Assembly (NCBI RefSeq): GCF_006716695.1
Contig: NZ_VFPN01000002.1
Coordinates: 620,001-684,000, forward strand
Direction of reading: 5' to 3'
Source of the DNA: Klugiella xanthotipulae
GTDB lineage: Bacteria > Actinomycetota > Actinomycetes > Actinomycetales > Microbacteriaceae
Length of the DNA stretch: 64,000 bases
Shown: positions 25,004 through 33,901 of the stretch, in pieces
Position numbering within the stretch: the first letter of the stretch is position 1
How the letters are laid out: every line of letters starts with the position of its first letter
Made by a program: the position numbers and the translations under genes
The notes under the pieces: generated by a model
Database searches by the model: none
Told to the model about the DNA's origin: nothing
What the model saw: the letters and a program-made list of their open reading frames with translations, nothing else

Positions 25004-25702
25004 ATGCCCCACGCCGCCCAGACCCTGCCCGAGGTGACAGCAGACGCCATCGGGATGCTCGGCGAGCGCGGCTACGACGCCACCTCGGTTGACGACCTGG
25101 CCGGGGCGCTCGGCATCAGCCGCAGCACGTTCTTCCGCCGCTTCGGGTCGAAGGAGGACATCGTCTTTGCCGACCACACCTACCTGCTGGACCGGCTAGA
25201 CACCCAGCTTGAGGTGGCAGGGAGCGACCCGTTGAGCGCCGTCGCGGCGGGAGCGGTGGCGGTGCTCACGTACCACGTAGGCCGACGGGAAGCGTCTCTG
25301 CTGCGCAACAGTCTGCTGCACTCGAACCCCGTCCTGCGCGACCGGGAACTCGTTACCTCGCATCGCTACGAGCGCGCTTTTGTCTCGTACCTTCGGGCGG
25401 CACTACCGCTCCCACCCGAGCGTGAGTGGGCGGCAACGGCCCTGGCCGCGAGCGTCGTCGCCGTGCACAACCGGGTGCTGCGCGCGTGGCTGCGCGACGA
25501 GTCACTCGCAGCCGCTGACGCACTTCGCACACAGCTGCGAGAGCTTACGGAGGTCTTCCGCCCGATGCTCGCCCCCACGGGTGTCGGGGCGGATGGTCGG
25601 ACGAATGCCGCACCCAGCTCGGCGCGGGCGCTGATCGCCGTATTTGACCGGGATATGCATCCGGAGGACCTGTTCCAGCACCTCCGCGAGACGCTGGAGT
25701 AG
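25004..25702 (+). CDS. TetR-family transcriptional regulator
   Basis: 232 residues from ATG 25004. The N-terminal helix-turn-helix is clear: AIGMLGERGYDATSVDDLAGALGISRSTFFRRFGSK. The remainder is a helical ligand-binding domain. ATG lies 13 bases after the ligase stop without a ribosome site; a TAGATT hexamer seven bases before it would allow separate leaderless transcription. Context suggests control of the acyl-CoA ligase/dehydrogenase pair in response to an acyl-CoA. Confidence 0.9.
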   Translation: MPHAAQTLPEVTADAIGMLGERGYDATSVDDLAGALGISRSTFFRRFGSKEDIVFADHTYLLDRLDTQLEVAGSDPLSAVAAGAVAVLTYHVGRREASLLRNSLLHSNPVLRDRELVTSHRYERAFVSYLRAALPLPPEREWAATALAASVVAVHNRVLRAWLRDESLAAADALRTQLRELTEVFRPMLAPTGVGADGRTNAAPSSARALIAVFDRDMHPEDLFQHLRETLE

Positions 25703-25772
25703 CGGCCCCGGCACAGACCGACACCACCCGAGATGGGGGAAGGGGCGGGCATCAGCAGCCGGGCTCACGAAC

Positions 25773-25798
25773 GAAGCCCCCGGCATGCCGGGGGCTTC
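25773..25798. terminator. Perfect 12-bp palindromic hairpin between tetR and tRNA-Thr
   Basis: GAAGCCCCCGGC pairs with GCCGGGGGCTTC around AT. It follows the TetR gene and, on the other strand, the tRNA, so it can serve both. Confidence 0.75.
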
Positions 25799-25805
25799 GA
25801 GAGAG

Positions 25806-25878
25806 AGCCGCTTGTGGGAATCGAACCCACGACCTTTTCATTACGAGTGAAACGCTCTGCCGACTGAGCTAAAGCGGC
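25806..25878 (-). tRNA. tRNA-Thr (anticodon CGT)
   Basis: 73 bases. Acceptor GCCGCTT pairs with AAGCGGC, the D-arm contains AGCTCAGTCGGCAGAGC, the anticodon loop CTCGTAA reads CGT, and the T-arm has GTGGGTTCGATTCCCAC. CCA is not encoded. Confidence 0.97.
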
Positions 25879-25941
25879 CAGTGCCCTGCAGAACAACGCA
25901 CAATGAAATAGCATAGCGTAACTTTTTGCGTCGCGTGCGCA

Positions 25942-25980
25942 CGGATGCCTCACCGGCGTTAAGACGGGGTGAGACATCCG
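25942..25980 (-). terminator. Terminator of the topA-tmk-holB-hydrolase block
   Basis: CGGATG-x-CTCACC and GGTGAG-x-CATCCG form a 12-base-pair stem. On the minus strand it lies 54 bases after the hydrolase stop, with a short CAAAAAG tract further on. Confidence 0.65.
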
Positions 25981-26033
25981 CATTATCGGCCCGCATATGG
26001 GACCAAAAGGCTCGTGGAGCGTCGGAAAACCGG

Positions 26034-27566
26034 CTAACAGCGAGGGTCGGTTGCGGGGACCTTTCCGTCAATAAAGTAGTCCTCCACCGCATCCGATACG
26101 CACTCGTTGGAGGAGCCATAGGCGGTGTGGCCCTCGCCCGTGTAGCTCACGAGCACACCCTCATCAAGCTGGTCGGCGAGGGAGACGGCCCACTGGTACG
26201 GCGTGGCCGGGTCACCCGTTGTGCCCACCACCAGAATGGGGTCGGCCCCGGTCGCGTGGATCTCCTCCCGCGGCGTCACGGAGTCGTGGGGCCACTCGGC
26301 GCAACCGATACTTCCATACCCTTGGAACCGACCAAATGTGGGCGCGGCCTCCGCGAGTGTGGCCGCCTCGGCGCGCATGAGCTCAACGTCATCAACGTAC
26401 TCGTAGTCCAAACAGTTGATCGCGTAGAACGCCTCAAACGAGTTATCGTCGTAGGTGCCGTCCTCGGCGCGACCGTAGTACAGATCCGCGAGAGTAAAAG
26501 CCAGCGAGGGGTCACCCGCCAGGGTGATCTTCAGCATCTGACTCAGGTAGGTCCAGGAATCCTGGCTGTAGAGCGGGTAGATAATGGCCGTGAGGAGGGT
26601 GGAGGAGGTTAGCATCCGCCCGTCCACCGCCTCCATCGGGCGCGCATCCACTGCGTCCAGCAGGCTCGCCACACTCGCCATGGCCTCATCGACGGTTCCC
26701 GAGAGCGGGCACTCGCTCGATGTCAGGCAGTTGGTGACGTACGCTCTCATCGCTTTCTCGAACCCGACCGTCTGGTCGAGCACAACCTCGTCAACCGAGA
26801 CGCTCGGGTCGATTGCGCCGTCGAGCACCAGGCGACCCACACGCTCCGGGAACAGTTCGGCGTAGTGTGCGCCCAGGAAAGTGCCATACGAGAAGCCCAG
26901 GTAGTTGAGCCTGGTGTCGCCCACGAGGGCACGCAGCATATCGAGGTCTCTGGCCGCGCTCAGGGTGTCCACCGCGCCCAGCAGGTCCCCGGTGGACTCG
27001 GCACAGGCCGCACCAAAATCCTGTGCGGAGTCACGAATTTCCTGAATCCAGGCGTCCGTGCCCGTCTTATTCTGGGCCACGCCGAAGAGGTATTCGTCCA
27101 TTTTTTTGGGGCTGAGGCACGTCACCGGGGTGGAGTGCTGCACCCCGCGAGGGTCAAACCCGATCACGTCGAATTCTTCCTGCAGCGGCTTACCCACGGC
27201 GTAGTCGATGCTGTCGGCAACAAAGTCGTAACCGGACGCCCCTGGGCCGCCCGGATTCACAAAGAGCGAGCCACGGGGTGAGCCACCCGTGGCGGGTTGC
27301 CGCACGAGCGCCAGGTCAATGCGCTCGCCCGCCGGATCATCCCAATTGAGCGGGGCCTGGGCAGTGGCACACTGCATCTCCCCCTCACAATCGGTCCAGG
27401 TGAGGGTCTGCTGGTAGAGATCGTGCAGTTCGTCGGGCACCCCATCGACGGGGGCTGGTTTGGATTCACTGGCGTTTCCACCGATCGGGACACACCCGAC
27501 AAGCAGAAGGGCAATGAGTCCCACTGCGGTAGCCGCAGCGGTGCGTTGTGGTGTCGTGGGGGGCAC
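26034..27566 (-). CDS. Lipoprotein alpha/beta hydrolase, tripeptidyl-aminopeptidase (TAP) family
   Basis: 510 residues from GTG 27566 (GAAAGGAAC site). LIALLLVGC makes Cys25 a lipobox cysteine, so the protein is anchored to the outer face of the membrane. NPGGPGASGYDF is the oxyanion loop, GFSYGTFLG holds nucleophile Ser226, and the C-terminal TAP-like part has TGDPATPYQWA (Asp) and TGEGHTAYGSS (His), with several Cys for disulfides. Relatives from Streptomyces remove tripeptides from protein N-termini, and some hydrolyse esters. It follows holB by nine bases and should be co-transcribed with it. Confidence 0.9.
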   Translation of the reverse strand: MPPTTPQRTAAATAVGLIALLLVGCVPIGGNASESKPAPVDGVPDELHDLYQQTLTWTDCEGEMQCATAQAPLNWDDPAGERIDLALVRQPATGGSPRGSLFVNPGGPGASGYDFVADSIDYAVGKPLQEEFDVIGFDPRGVQHSTPVTCLSPKKMDEYLFGVAQNKTGTDAWIQEIRDSAQDFGAACAESTGDLLGAVDTLSAARDLDMLRALVGDTRLNYLGFSYGTFLGAHYAELFPERVGRLVLDGAIDPSVSVDEVVLDQTVGFEKAMRAYVTNCLTSSECPLSGTVDEAMASVASLLDAVDARPMEAVDGRMLTSSTLLTAIIYPLYSQDSWTYLSQMLKITLAGDPSLAFTLADLYYGRAEDGTYDDNSFEAFYAINCLDYEYVDDVELMRAEAATLAEAAPTFGRFQGYGSIGCAEWPHDSVTPREEIHATGADPILVVGTTGDPATPYQWAVSLADQLDEGVLVSYTGEGHTAYGSSNECVSDAVEDYFIDGKVPATDPRC

Positions 27567-27575
27567 GGGTTCCTT

Positions 27576-28739
27576 TCAAATGAGCGTGCAGAGCAGAGCC
27601 TCAAGCGCCAACAACGGTGTGACATTGCTTGAAATGCGCTGCTGCGCAACGGTAATGGAGTCGATAAATGTGAGGGTTTCATCGGCGGTGAGGCGGTCGG
27701 CGGCCTCGGCCAGTTCCACCCGAAACTCGTGGTTGATGATCTCGTGGCTGGCCCCCAGCTGCACCATGAGCACATCCCGGTAGGCCGACATAAGATCGGT
27801 AAGAATACGATCAACCCCGTCGCGCACGCTGCGAGTGGCCCGGCGCTTCTGGTCGTCCTCCATCTGTTTCACGTGTGACCGGAGGGCCGGTGGGATGGCC
27901 GCCCCGGGGGCCACACCGAGGTTACGTAGCGTCTCGGCCCGATCCCGCTCGTCACGCTCCGTGGTGATGGCGGCGGAATCTTCAAGCGCAATGTCGTTGA
28001 GGCGGCGCGCAGCCTGCATCGCATGGGCAACGCCGCGAATGCCGAACACCAGGTCGAGCGTCTCCTGCCGACGGGCCAGCGCCTCCGGGCTTGTCGCCAG
28101 GCGGCGCGCCATCCCGATGTGACTCTGCGCCAGGCGGGCACTGCGTTCAGCCACAACCTCATCAACTCCGTGTTCTGCACGCAGTAGCGAAGCCACCTCC
28201 TGCACGGAGGGCATCCGGAGCCGGATAGAGCGCACCCGGGATCGAATGGTGGGGATAACATCCGCCTCACTGGGGGCACACAGGATCCACACGGTGCGCT
28301 CCGGCGGCTCCTCCAGGGCTTTGAGGAGAACGTTGGATGTGCGCTCCGGCATACGGTCAGCATCCTCGATAATCATCACACGGTAGCGGCCGATGGAGGG
28401 CGAAAAGTGGGAGGAGGTCACGAGGGAGCGCACATCGTCGATACTGATGATGACCTTCTGGCTGGTGAGCACGCCCAGATCAGGGTGGGTGCGTCCGCGC
28501 ACCTGGGCAATCGTCGCGTCGAGCGTGTCGGGTCCCGTGCTGAGCAGCGCGGTGGCAAACGCAAACGCCAGATTGGACCGGCCCGAACCCGCCGGGCCTG
28601 TGATGAGCCACGCGTGCGTCATATCGCTCGCGGAGCCCTCCGCATCGGCCACACCGCTTGCGGTCGCCCGGGCGGCGTTCTGCATCACGCGGATCGCCTC
28701 ATCTTGGCCCACCAGGCCCTGCCATACACTCACATGCAT
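27576..28739 (-). CDS. holB: DNA polymerase III subunit delta-prime
   Basis: 387 residues. AAA+ clamp-loader fold: WLITGPAGSGRSNLAFAFA (residues 44-62), VMIIEDADRMPERTSNVLLKALEEPPE as the Walker B/SRC-like region, and AAPSEADVIPTIRSRVRSIRLR-type sensor strand (here CAPSEADVIPTIRSR). It opens the sliding clamp together with DnaX and delta. Two departures: the P-loop Lys is Arg (GPAGSGRS), fitting a non-hydrolysing subunit, and the four zinc-ligand Cys between the P-loop and HPDL are all absent. Gene order tmk-holB is usual for actinobacteria. A 122-base gap separates it from tmk. Confidence 0.92.
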   Translation of the reverse strand: MHVSVWQGLVGQDEAIRVMQNAARATASGVADAEGSASDMTHAWLITGPAGSGRSNLAFAFATALLSTGPDTLDATIAQVRGRTHPDLGVLTSQKVIISIDDVRSLVTSSHFSPSIGRYRVMIIEDADRMPERTSNVLLKALEEPPERTVWILCAPSEADVIPTIRSRVRSIRLRMPSVQEVASLLRAEHGVDEVVAERSARLAQSHIGMARRLATSPEALARRQETLDLVFGIRGVAHAMQAARRLNDIALEDSAAITTERDERDRAETLRNLGVAPGAAIPPALRSHVKQMEDDQKRRATRSVRDGVDRILTDLMSAYRDVLMVQLGASHEIINHEFRVELAEAADRLTADETLTFIDSITVAQQRISSNVTPLLALEALLCTLI

Positions 28740-28861
28740 AGGCTACCGGGCATCACCGCCGGGAGTTGACGAGGACTGATGATCGGACGTTAGTCACGAG
28801 GTGACGTGGGGCTATAGACCCGCACATCGGTGAGAAAGCGGCGGCCGATACGCGGACTGCT

Positions 28862-29479
28862 TTACGGCAGTATGCCCGCGAGGCGCTCCCGGATACGGTG
28901 AGCCAGCTCCTCGGGCGGGCGGGCGGCGTCCAGCACCAGGAACCGCTCCGGCTCAGCCTCGGCAAGGCCGAGATACGCAGCACGCACCCGGTCGTGGAAG
29001 TCGAGTTGCTCCGATTCGAGCCGGTCGTAGCTGCCGCGACCGATGTTCATTCGCTCGCGACCGACCCGGGGGTCGAGGTCGAGCAGAATCGTGAGGCTGG
29101 GGCGCAGACCGCCCGTGGCCCACGCGCTCAGACTCGCGATCTCCTGCGGGTCGAGCACCCGACCGGCCCCCTGGTAGGCAACCGAGGAATCCACAAAACG
29201 ATCCTGGATGACGATGGTTCCCCGTTCGAGCGCCGGCCGCACCACCGTCTCAACGTGGTGCGCGCGATCGGCAGCATAGAGCAGGGCCTCTGCGCGTGGT
29301 GCCACGTGGCCTGCGTGCAGTACCAGGCGGCGGATCTCGACCCCCAGCTCGGTTCCCCCGGGTTCACGCGTAAAGAGAACGGTGTCTCCGCGATTGGTCA
29401 GCCACTCGCTCAGGAGGGCTGATTGCGTGGACTTGCCGCTGCCATCGCCCCCCTCCAGCGTGATGAAAGCACCGGTCAC
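28862..29479 (-). CDS. tmk: Thymidylate kinase
   Basis: 205 residues, complete. ITLEGGDGSGKSTQ (residues 6-19) is the P-loop, FTREPGGTELGVEIR the DRX-like substrate loop, and VIQDRFVDSSVAYQGAGR the DR(Y/F) motif that binds dTMP, followed by a lid region. It phosphorylates dTMP to dTDP. ATG overlaps the topA stop by four bases (ATGA), so translation is coupled to topA. Confidence 0.96.
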   Translation of the reverse strand: MTGAFITLEGGDGSGKSTQSALLSEWLTNRGDTVLFTREPGGTELGVEIRRLVLHAGHVAPRAEALLYAADRAHHVETVVRPALERGTIVIQDRFVDSSVAYQGAGRVLDPQEIASLSAWATGGLRPSLTILLDLDPRVGRERMNIGRGSYDRLESEQLDFHDRVRAAYLGLAEAEPERFLVLDAARPPEELAHRIRERLAGILP

Positions 29480-32406
29480 TCGGCGGACTCTTCCGCAGCG
29501 GTCTTCCGAGCCGCCACTGTTTTAGTCGCGGTGGCTTTAGCGGTCGTGGCTTTAGCCGCAGCGGTTTTAGCGGTCGTGGTCTTCGCGGCGGTCGTTTTAG
29601 CGGCGGCGGTCTTCGTCGTCGCGGTTTTCGTCGTCGCGGTTTTCGCGGGGGTTTTCTTCGCCGCTGTTGTCGTGGCAGCGGGTGCTTTCTTCACCGGTGT
29701 TTTCTTCACCGGTGCCTTCTTTGCGGGTGCCTTCTTTGCGGGCACCCTCTTCTTGACCGGCCCCTTCGCACGCTTGATCGCGAGCAGTTCCACCGCGCGC
29801 TCAAACGTAATCTCGTCTACCGATTCGCCCTTGGGGATCGTGGCGTTGGTCACCCCATCCGTCACGTAAGGACCAAACCGGCCATCCTTCACCTTGATCG
29901 GCTTGCCGCTCTCCGGGTCGGCGGCGAACTCCTTGAGTGCACTCGATGCGGTTCGTGCGCCGTACTTTGGCTGCGCAAAGAGCTCAACAGCACCGGCCAG
30001 GTCGATGGTGAGAATGGCATCCTCACTCGGCAACGAACGCGTATCTGTACCCTTCTTGAGATAGGCGCCATAGCGACCGTTCTGCGCAGTGATCTCCGCA
30101 CTGCTCTCCGGGTCGGTCCCCACCACACGGGGCAGATTGAGTAGCAGCAGGGCGGTGTCGAGGTCAATTGTGGCTAGGTCCATCGACTTGAAGATGGAGG
30201 CCGTGCGCGGCTTGGGTGCCGTCTTACTCTTCTTGGCCGGGGATTCCTCAGCCTCCGGCTCTACCTCGGTCACATACGGACCAAAGCGGCCGTCCTTTGC
30301 CAGAATGTGTTTACCGTTCTCCGGGTTGACACCCACGACGCGGTCCACGACCGGAGGTGCGTCAACGAGGGCCTGGGCCTTTTCTGCGGTGAGCTCGTCG
30401 GGGGCCATCCCCTCGGGCAGGTTGATACGACGGGGCGTCACGCTGCCATCCTCGGCGACCGCACCGGCCGGGTCGGGCACCTCCAGATAGGGCCCGTACT
30501 TGCCGATGCGCAGCGTAATCTGGTCCGTAATAACAATCGAGTTGATCGCGCGGGCGTCGATCTCCCCCAGATTATCCACGATGCTGCGCAGTCCCGGGTG
30601 GTTGTCGGTACCAAAGTAGAAACCCTTGAGCCAGGCATTACGGTCCTCGGTACCGGCCGCGATGCGGTCGAGATCATCCTCCATGGAGGCCGTAAAATCG
30701 TACTCCACCAGCTCGGTGAAGTGCTCCTCCAGCAGACGAACCACCGAGAAGGCAATCCAGCTCGGCACGAGGGCCTCGCCACGCTTACTGACGTAGCCAC
30801 GATCCATGATGGTCGAGATGATGGCGGTATACGTGGACGGGCGACCGATGCCCAGCTCCTCCAGCTTCTTGGTCAGGCTGGCCTCGGTGTAGCGCGGGCG
30901 CGGCAGCGTCTCGTGGCCTTTAGCCTCGATGTCGGCGAGCGCGAGATTCTGGCCCTCGGTGAGATTGGGCAGCTTCTCGTCGGAACCGGCCGCGGCCGTG
31001 TGGCGCTTCTCATCGACGCCCTCCTCATACGCGAGCAGGAAGCCACGGAACGTGATGACGGTACCGCTCGCCGTAAACTCGGCAACCCTGTCGTCCCCGG
31101 TCGGTCCGGCGCTGAGAGTCACGGTGGCCGTCGAACCCTTGGCATCCGCCATCTGCGAGGCAACGGTGCGCTTCCAGATGAGTTCGTAGAGCTTGAGCTC
31201 GCTGCCCGTCAGCTCCGCGGCCGCCTGCTGCGGCGTGCGGAAGCTGTCTCCGGCGGGGCGGATGGCCTCGTGCGCCTCCTGGGCACCCTTGGTCTTCCCC
31301 TTATATATGCGCGGCGATGACGGAACCGTTTCGGCACCGTACAGCGCGGCGGCCTGTGTGCGGGCCGCGTTAATGGCCTGGCCGGATAGCGAGGGCGAGT
31401 CGGTTCGCATATAGGTAATGAAACCGCGCTCATACAGTGTCTGGGCGGCTGACATGGTCTGGCGCGAGGTGAAGCGCAGCTTGCGCGAGGCCTCCTGCTG
31501 GAGCGTTGAGGTGGTAAACGGCGCGGCGGGGCGGCGGGTGTGCGGCTTGGTCTCCAACGAGGTCACTCGAATAGGAACCCCGGAGGCCCGCAGTGCGGTG
31601 ACGAGCGACTGCGCATCAGCCTCGGTCAACGACACAACCCCGGCCTTGCGAGCCTTCTCGGTCAGCTGGCCCAGATCGTCATAGTCGCGACCCGTGGCAA
31701 CGGAGTGGCCATCCACGCGGGCCAGGCGGGCGGAAAAAGTCTCACCCGTGTCCGGGCCGGAGAGCGCCGTCCCGAAGATGCCGGTCAAATCCCAGTAGCT
31801 CGCCGAGACAAACGCGAGGCGCTCACGCTCCCGGTCTACCACGAGACGGGTGGCGGCGGATTGCACGCGGCCCGCCGACAGTTTGGGTGCCACCTTGCGC
31901 CAAAGCACAGGTGACAGGTCGTATCCGTACAAACGATCAAGGATGCGTCGGGTTTCCTGGGCATCCACGAGGGCGACGTCAATGTCGCGAGTGTTGTTCT
32001 TCGCAAACTCGATGGCTTCCTGGGTGATCTCGTGGAACACCATTCGGCGTACAGGAACCTTGGGCTTTAACACCTCAAGCAGATGCCAGGCGATAGCCTC
32101 CCCCTCGCGGTCCTCATCAGTTGCAAGCCAGACCTCGTCCGCGGTTTTGAGCGCACGCTTGAGATCGGTGACCGTTTTTTTCTTGTTCTCAGCCACCACG
32201 TAGTAGGGGTTGAAGTCGTTCTCCACATCTACGGCAAACTTGCCAAACGGACCCTTTTTGAGTTCGGCAGGCAGCTCAGATGGTTCAGCCAGGTCGCGAA
32301 TGTGACCCACAGAGGCAATCACCTCGTAGTCTTCGCCAAGATATGCACCGATGGTTTTCGCCTTGGTTGGTGACTCGACAATCACCAGCTTCTTCGTGCC
32401 GGGCAC
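29476..32406 (-). CDS. topA: DNA topoisomerase I
   Basis: 976 residues. Toprim domain with Glu11 (IVESPTKAKTI) and D97-E-D99-R-E101 (TDEDREGEA); active-site Tyr near residue 330 in GFITYMRTDSPSLS; then repeated C-terminal topo-C modules with (G/D)-G-R-(F/Y)-G-x-Y signatures (KDGRFGPYVTEVE, QNGRYGAYLKKG, KDGRFGPYVTDG). It relaxes negative supercoils. The last ~95 residues are a Lys/Ala/Thr/Pro repeat tail (KKAPAKKAPVKKTPVKK), typical of actinobacterial TopA. No zinc-finger Cys are present. Start ATG 32406 has a weak site (GGAG further upstream). First gene of topA-tmk-holB-hydrolase. Confidence 0.97.
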   Translation of the reverse strand: MPGTKKLVIVESPTKAKTIGAYLGEDYEVIASVGHIRDLAEPSELPAELKKGPFGKFAVDVENDFNPYYVVAENKKKTVTDLKRALKTADEVWLATDEDREGEAIAWHLLEVLKPKVPVRRMVFHEITQEAIEFAKNNTRDIDVALVDAQETRRILDRLYGYDLSPVLWRKVAPKLSAGRVQSAATRLVVDRERERLAFVSASYWDLTGIFGTALSGPDTGETFSARLARVDGHSVATGRDYDDLGQLTEKARKAGVVSLTEADAQSLVTALRASGVPIRVTSLETKPHTRRPAAPFTTSTLQQEASRKLRFTSRQTMSAAQTLYERGFITYMRTDSPSLSGQAINAARTQAAALYGAETVPSSPRIYKGKTKGAQEAHEAIRPAGDSFRTPQQAAAELTGSELKLYELIWKRTVASQMADAKGSTATVTLSAGPTGDDRVAEFTASGTVITFRGFLLAYEEGVDEKRHTAAAGSDEKLPNLTEGQNLALADIEAKGHETLPRPRYTEASLTKKLEELGIGRPSTYTAIISTIMDRGYVSKRGEALVPSWIAFSVVRLLEEHFTELVEYDFTASMEDDLDRIAAGTEDRNAWLKGFYFGTDNHPGLRSIVDNLGEIDARAINSIVITDQITLRIGKYGPYLEVPDPAGAVAEDGSVTPRRINLPEGMAPDELTAEKAQALVDAPPVVDRVVGVNPENGKHILAKDGRFGPYVTEVEPEAEESPAKKSKTAPKPRTASIFKSMDLATIDLDTALLLLNLPRVVGTDPESSAEITAQNGRYGAYLKKGTDTRSLPSEDAILTIDLAGAVELFAQPKYGARTASSALKEFAADPESGKPIKVKDGRFGPYVTDGVTNATIPKGESVDEITFERAVELLAIKRAKGPVKKRVPAKKAPAKKAPVKKTPVKKAPAATTTAAKKTPAKTATTKTATTKTAAAKTTAAKTTTAKTAAAKATTAKATATKTVAARKTAAEESAE

Positions 32407-32550
32407 GCGACTCCTTTACTTAACGTTGTTGGCTGCAGGACGATACTCACGGTGACGCACTGCGACCCCGAACGGGGCGACGCATCCGTGGTGAATGCGC
32501 TCATCCCCTGCCGACACCATACACATAATGAGTGTGAACGTGCTCACTAT

Positions 32551-32958
32551 TTATAACGTACCCGGTGACGGACCTGCACGGGCGGCGGACCGGACAACGA
32601 TGCCCAGAACGCTCTGGGACGCGGTGACTCGCACCTCGTAACCCTCGACCGTACAGTGATCCATTGTGACACGGTTCAACCGGGCCGACTGCTCCGCCCG
32701 TTCACACGGCACCCCGGAAACAAACCCGAATGCCGTATCGGCTCCGGCCAACGCTGCGGCGTCTGCGGCCCCGGCAACCCGCTCCTGAACCGCGAGGATA
32801 CGGTACCCGGCCAACACCGACCCCATAATAAGGAGCAGGCCCAATACCACGCCAACGGCAGCCAGGGAGGCCCCACCCGCCTCGTCGCGTAGCCGCTGCA
32901 GGCGGCGACCTTCGCGGTAACGGTAGTCACGGCGCATACGTTCCATCCGCTTCCTCAT
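32551..32958 (-). CDS. Rv3654c-like pilus-assembly / secretion-cluster protein
   Basis: 135 residues. An Arg-rich N-terminus, a membrane helix (AAVGVVLGLLLIMGSVLAGY) and a following AADAAALAGADTAFG segment match the TadG/Rv3654c-like proteins that end actinobacterial tad clusters. The AADAAALAGA motif is shared with TadG-type minor pilus proteins. It is the last of five co-oriented tad genes, 82 bases after the tadE-like gene. Confidence 0.8.
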   Translation of the reverse strand: MRKRMERMRRDYRYREGRRLQRLRDEAGGASLAAVGVVLGLLLIMGSVLAGYRILAVQERVAGAADAAALAGADTAFGFVSGVPCERAEQSARLNRVTMDHCTVEGYEVRVTASQSVLGIVVRSAARAGPSPGTL

Positions 32959-33040
32959 TTCTCACTCGTTATTAACGTCCGCTTTCACACGGGGCGTTCC
33001 CGGCGACGTGTGAAACCCGCACGTCGCCGGGAACGCCGAC

Positions 33041-33415
33041 TCACCCGGCCAAAGCGCAGGACCGGGCGGTTGCGGTCACCGCGGGCAGATGCAGCGGGCC
33101 CAGGCTCATCGTCCGTCCGAGGGTTACACACACAAACTCTCCCTCGTCGCTGCGGGTCAGCGTGGTTCCGCTGCCCGCCTGGGCGAGTCGGGCGTGTACC
33201 GCGCCGCCGCCCTCATCTCGCGCGAGCATCCGCGCGATGTCGGCCGCGGCATCCGTGACCCGCAACTGGCTGATCATCACCCCCAGCGCGGCCAGGCAGA
33301 TCCCCAACACGGCGATGATCGCTGGCAGAACGAGCGCAAACTCCACGGTTGCGCTGCCCCGCTCCTCGCGTCCGAGCCAGGCGAGCCGACACCTGCGAGC
33401 CGGTGGCCTACCCAC
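33041..33415 (-). CDS. TadE-like minor pilin
   Basis: 124 residues from GTG 33415, which overlaps the preceding stop codon (GGTGGGTAG), so translational coupling is likely. RGSATVEFALVLPAIIAVLGICLAALGVMI is the TadE signature: a Gly/Ser-x-x-x-x-Glu processing-type motif followed by one hydrophobic helix. The rest is a small outside domain with two Cys (FVCVTLG, ATARSCALAG). It probably works as a minor subunit of the Tad pilus. A longer frame up to 33619 is possible but covers the upstream gene. Confidence 0.82.
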   Translation of the reverse strand: MGRPPARRCRLAWLGREERGSATVEFALVLPAIIAVLGICLAALGVMISQLRVTDAAADIARMLARDEGGGAVHARLAQAGSGTTLTRSDEGEFVCVTLGRTMSLGPLHLPAVTATARSCALAG

Positions 33416-33713
33416 CGGCCGCAAGCGCGCTCTGGACCAGATCGGTGAGCATGCCGCGCACGGCGTCGCCCTTGAGGATGACCACAAGAAGCCCGGCAAA
33501 CCCCACGGCCGCCATAATGACAACGGCGTACTCGGCCGTCGCCGCGCCCGTCTCCTCGCTGAGAATACGACGGATGCGGCGAACGCGGGCTCGCCACGGA
33601 GTAGGTGGCACAGGCGCAACCCCGCATCGCGCCGACCTGGGTCGCCTCGGCGGCCGAGTCAGGAGGGTCGGGCGAGTCGGGCGGGGAACGCTGGTGAGGG
33701 CAAGGACAGTCAT
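33408..33713 (-). CDS. DUF4244 family Flp-pilin-like protein
   Basis: 101 residues. ETGAATAEYAVVIMAAVGFAGLLVVIL near residues 53-79 is a type IVb pilin core (Gly, Glu at +5, Tyr at +6, hydrophobic helix). DUF4244 proteins hold the Flp major-pilin position in actinobacterial tad clusters. A long basic N-terminus (RRPRSARC ... RARVRRIRR) precedes it and would be removed by a prepilin peptidase, which is not in the window. ATG 33713 has only a weak GAGAGAG site. It overlaps the tadE-like gene by eight bases. Confidence 0.82.
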   Translation of the reverse strand: MTVLALTSVPRPTRPTLLTRPPRRPRSARCGVAPVPPTPWRARVRRIRRILSEETGAATAEYAVVIMAAVGFAGLLVVILKGDAVRGMLTDLVQSALAAGG

Positions 33714-33901
33714 GAGACTCTCTCAACTTTCTGTGCGGTTTCGCACGGTCATGATCGGGCGGGAGCATGATTCAAGTCTGGTCACGGAGAGCGCCCGCGA
33801 CGACGACCAGTGAAAATATGGGGAAAACCGGGGCTGAAGCGGGTCTGTGGAGAACATCCACCGGCACCGGATGCGCAGCTCCACCCGTGCACACACGCCA
33901 C

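Noticed and set aside
30307-31320. 337-codon plus-strand frame inside topA
   Set aside because: topA is full length and conserved across this stretch; the plus frame is its shadow.
33041-33619. 192-residue version of the TadE-like protein
   Set aside because: The first 68 residues lie over the DUF4244 gene in another frame and are Arg/Pro/Trp-rich; the GTG at 33415, coupled to the DUF4244 stop, explains the gene better.
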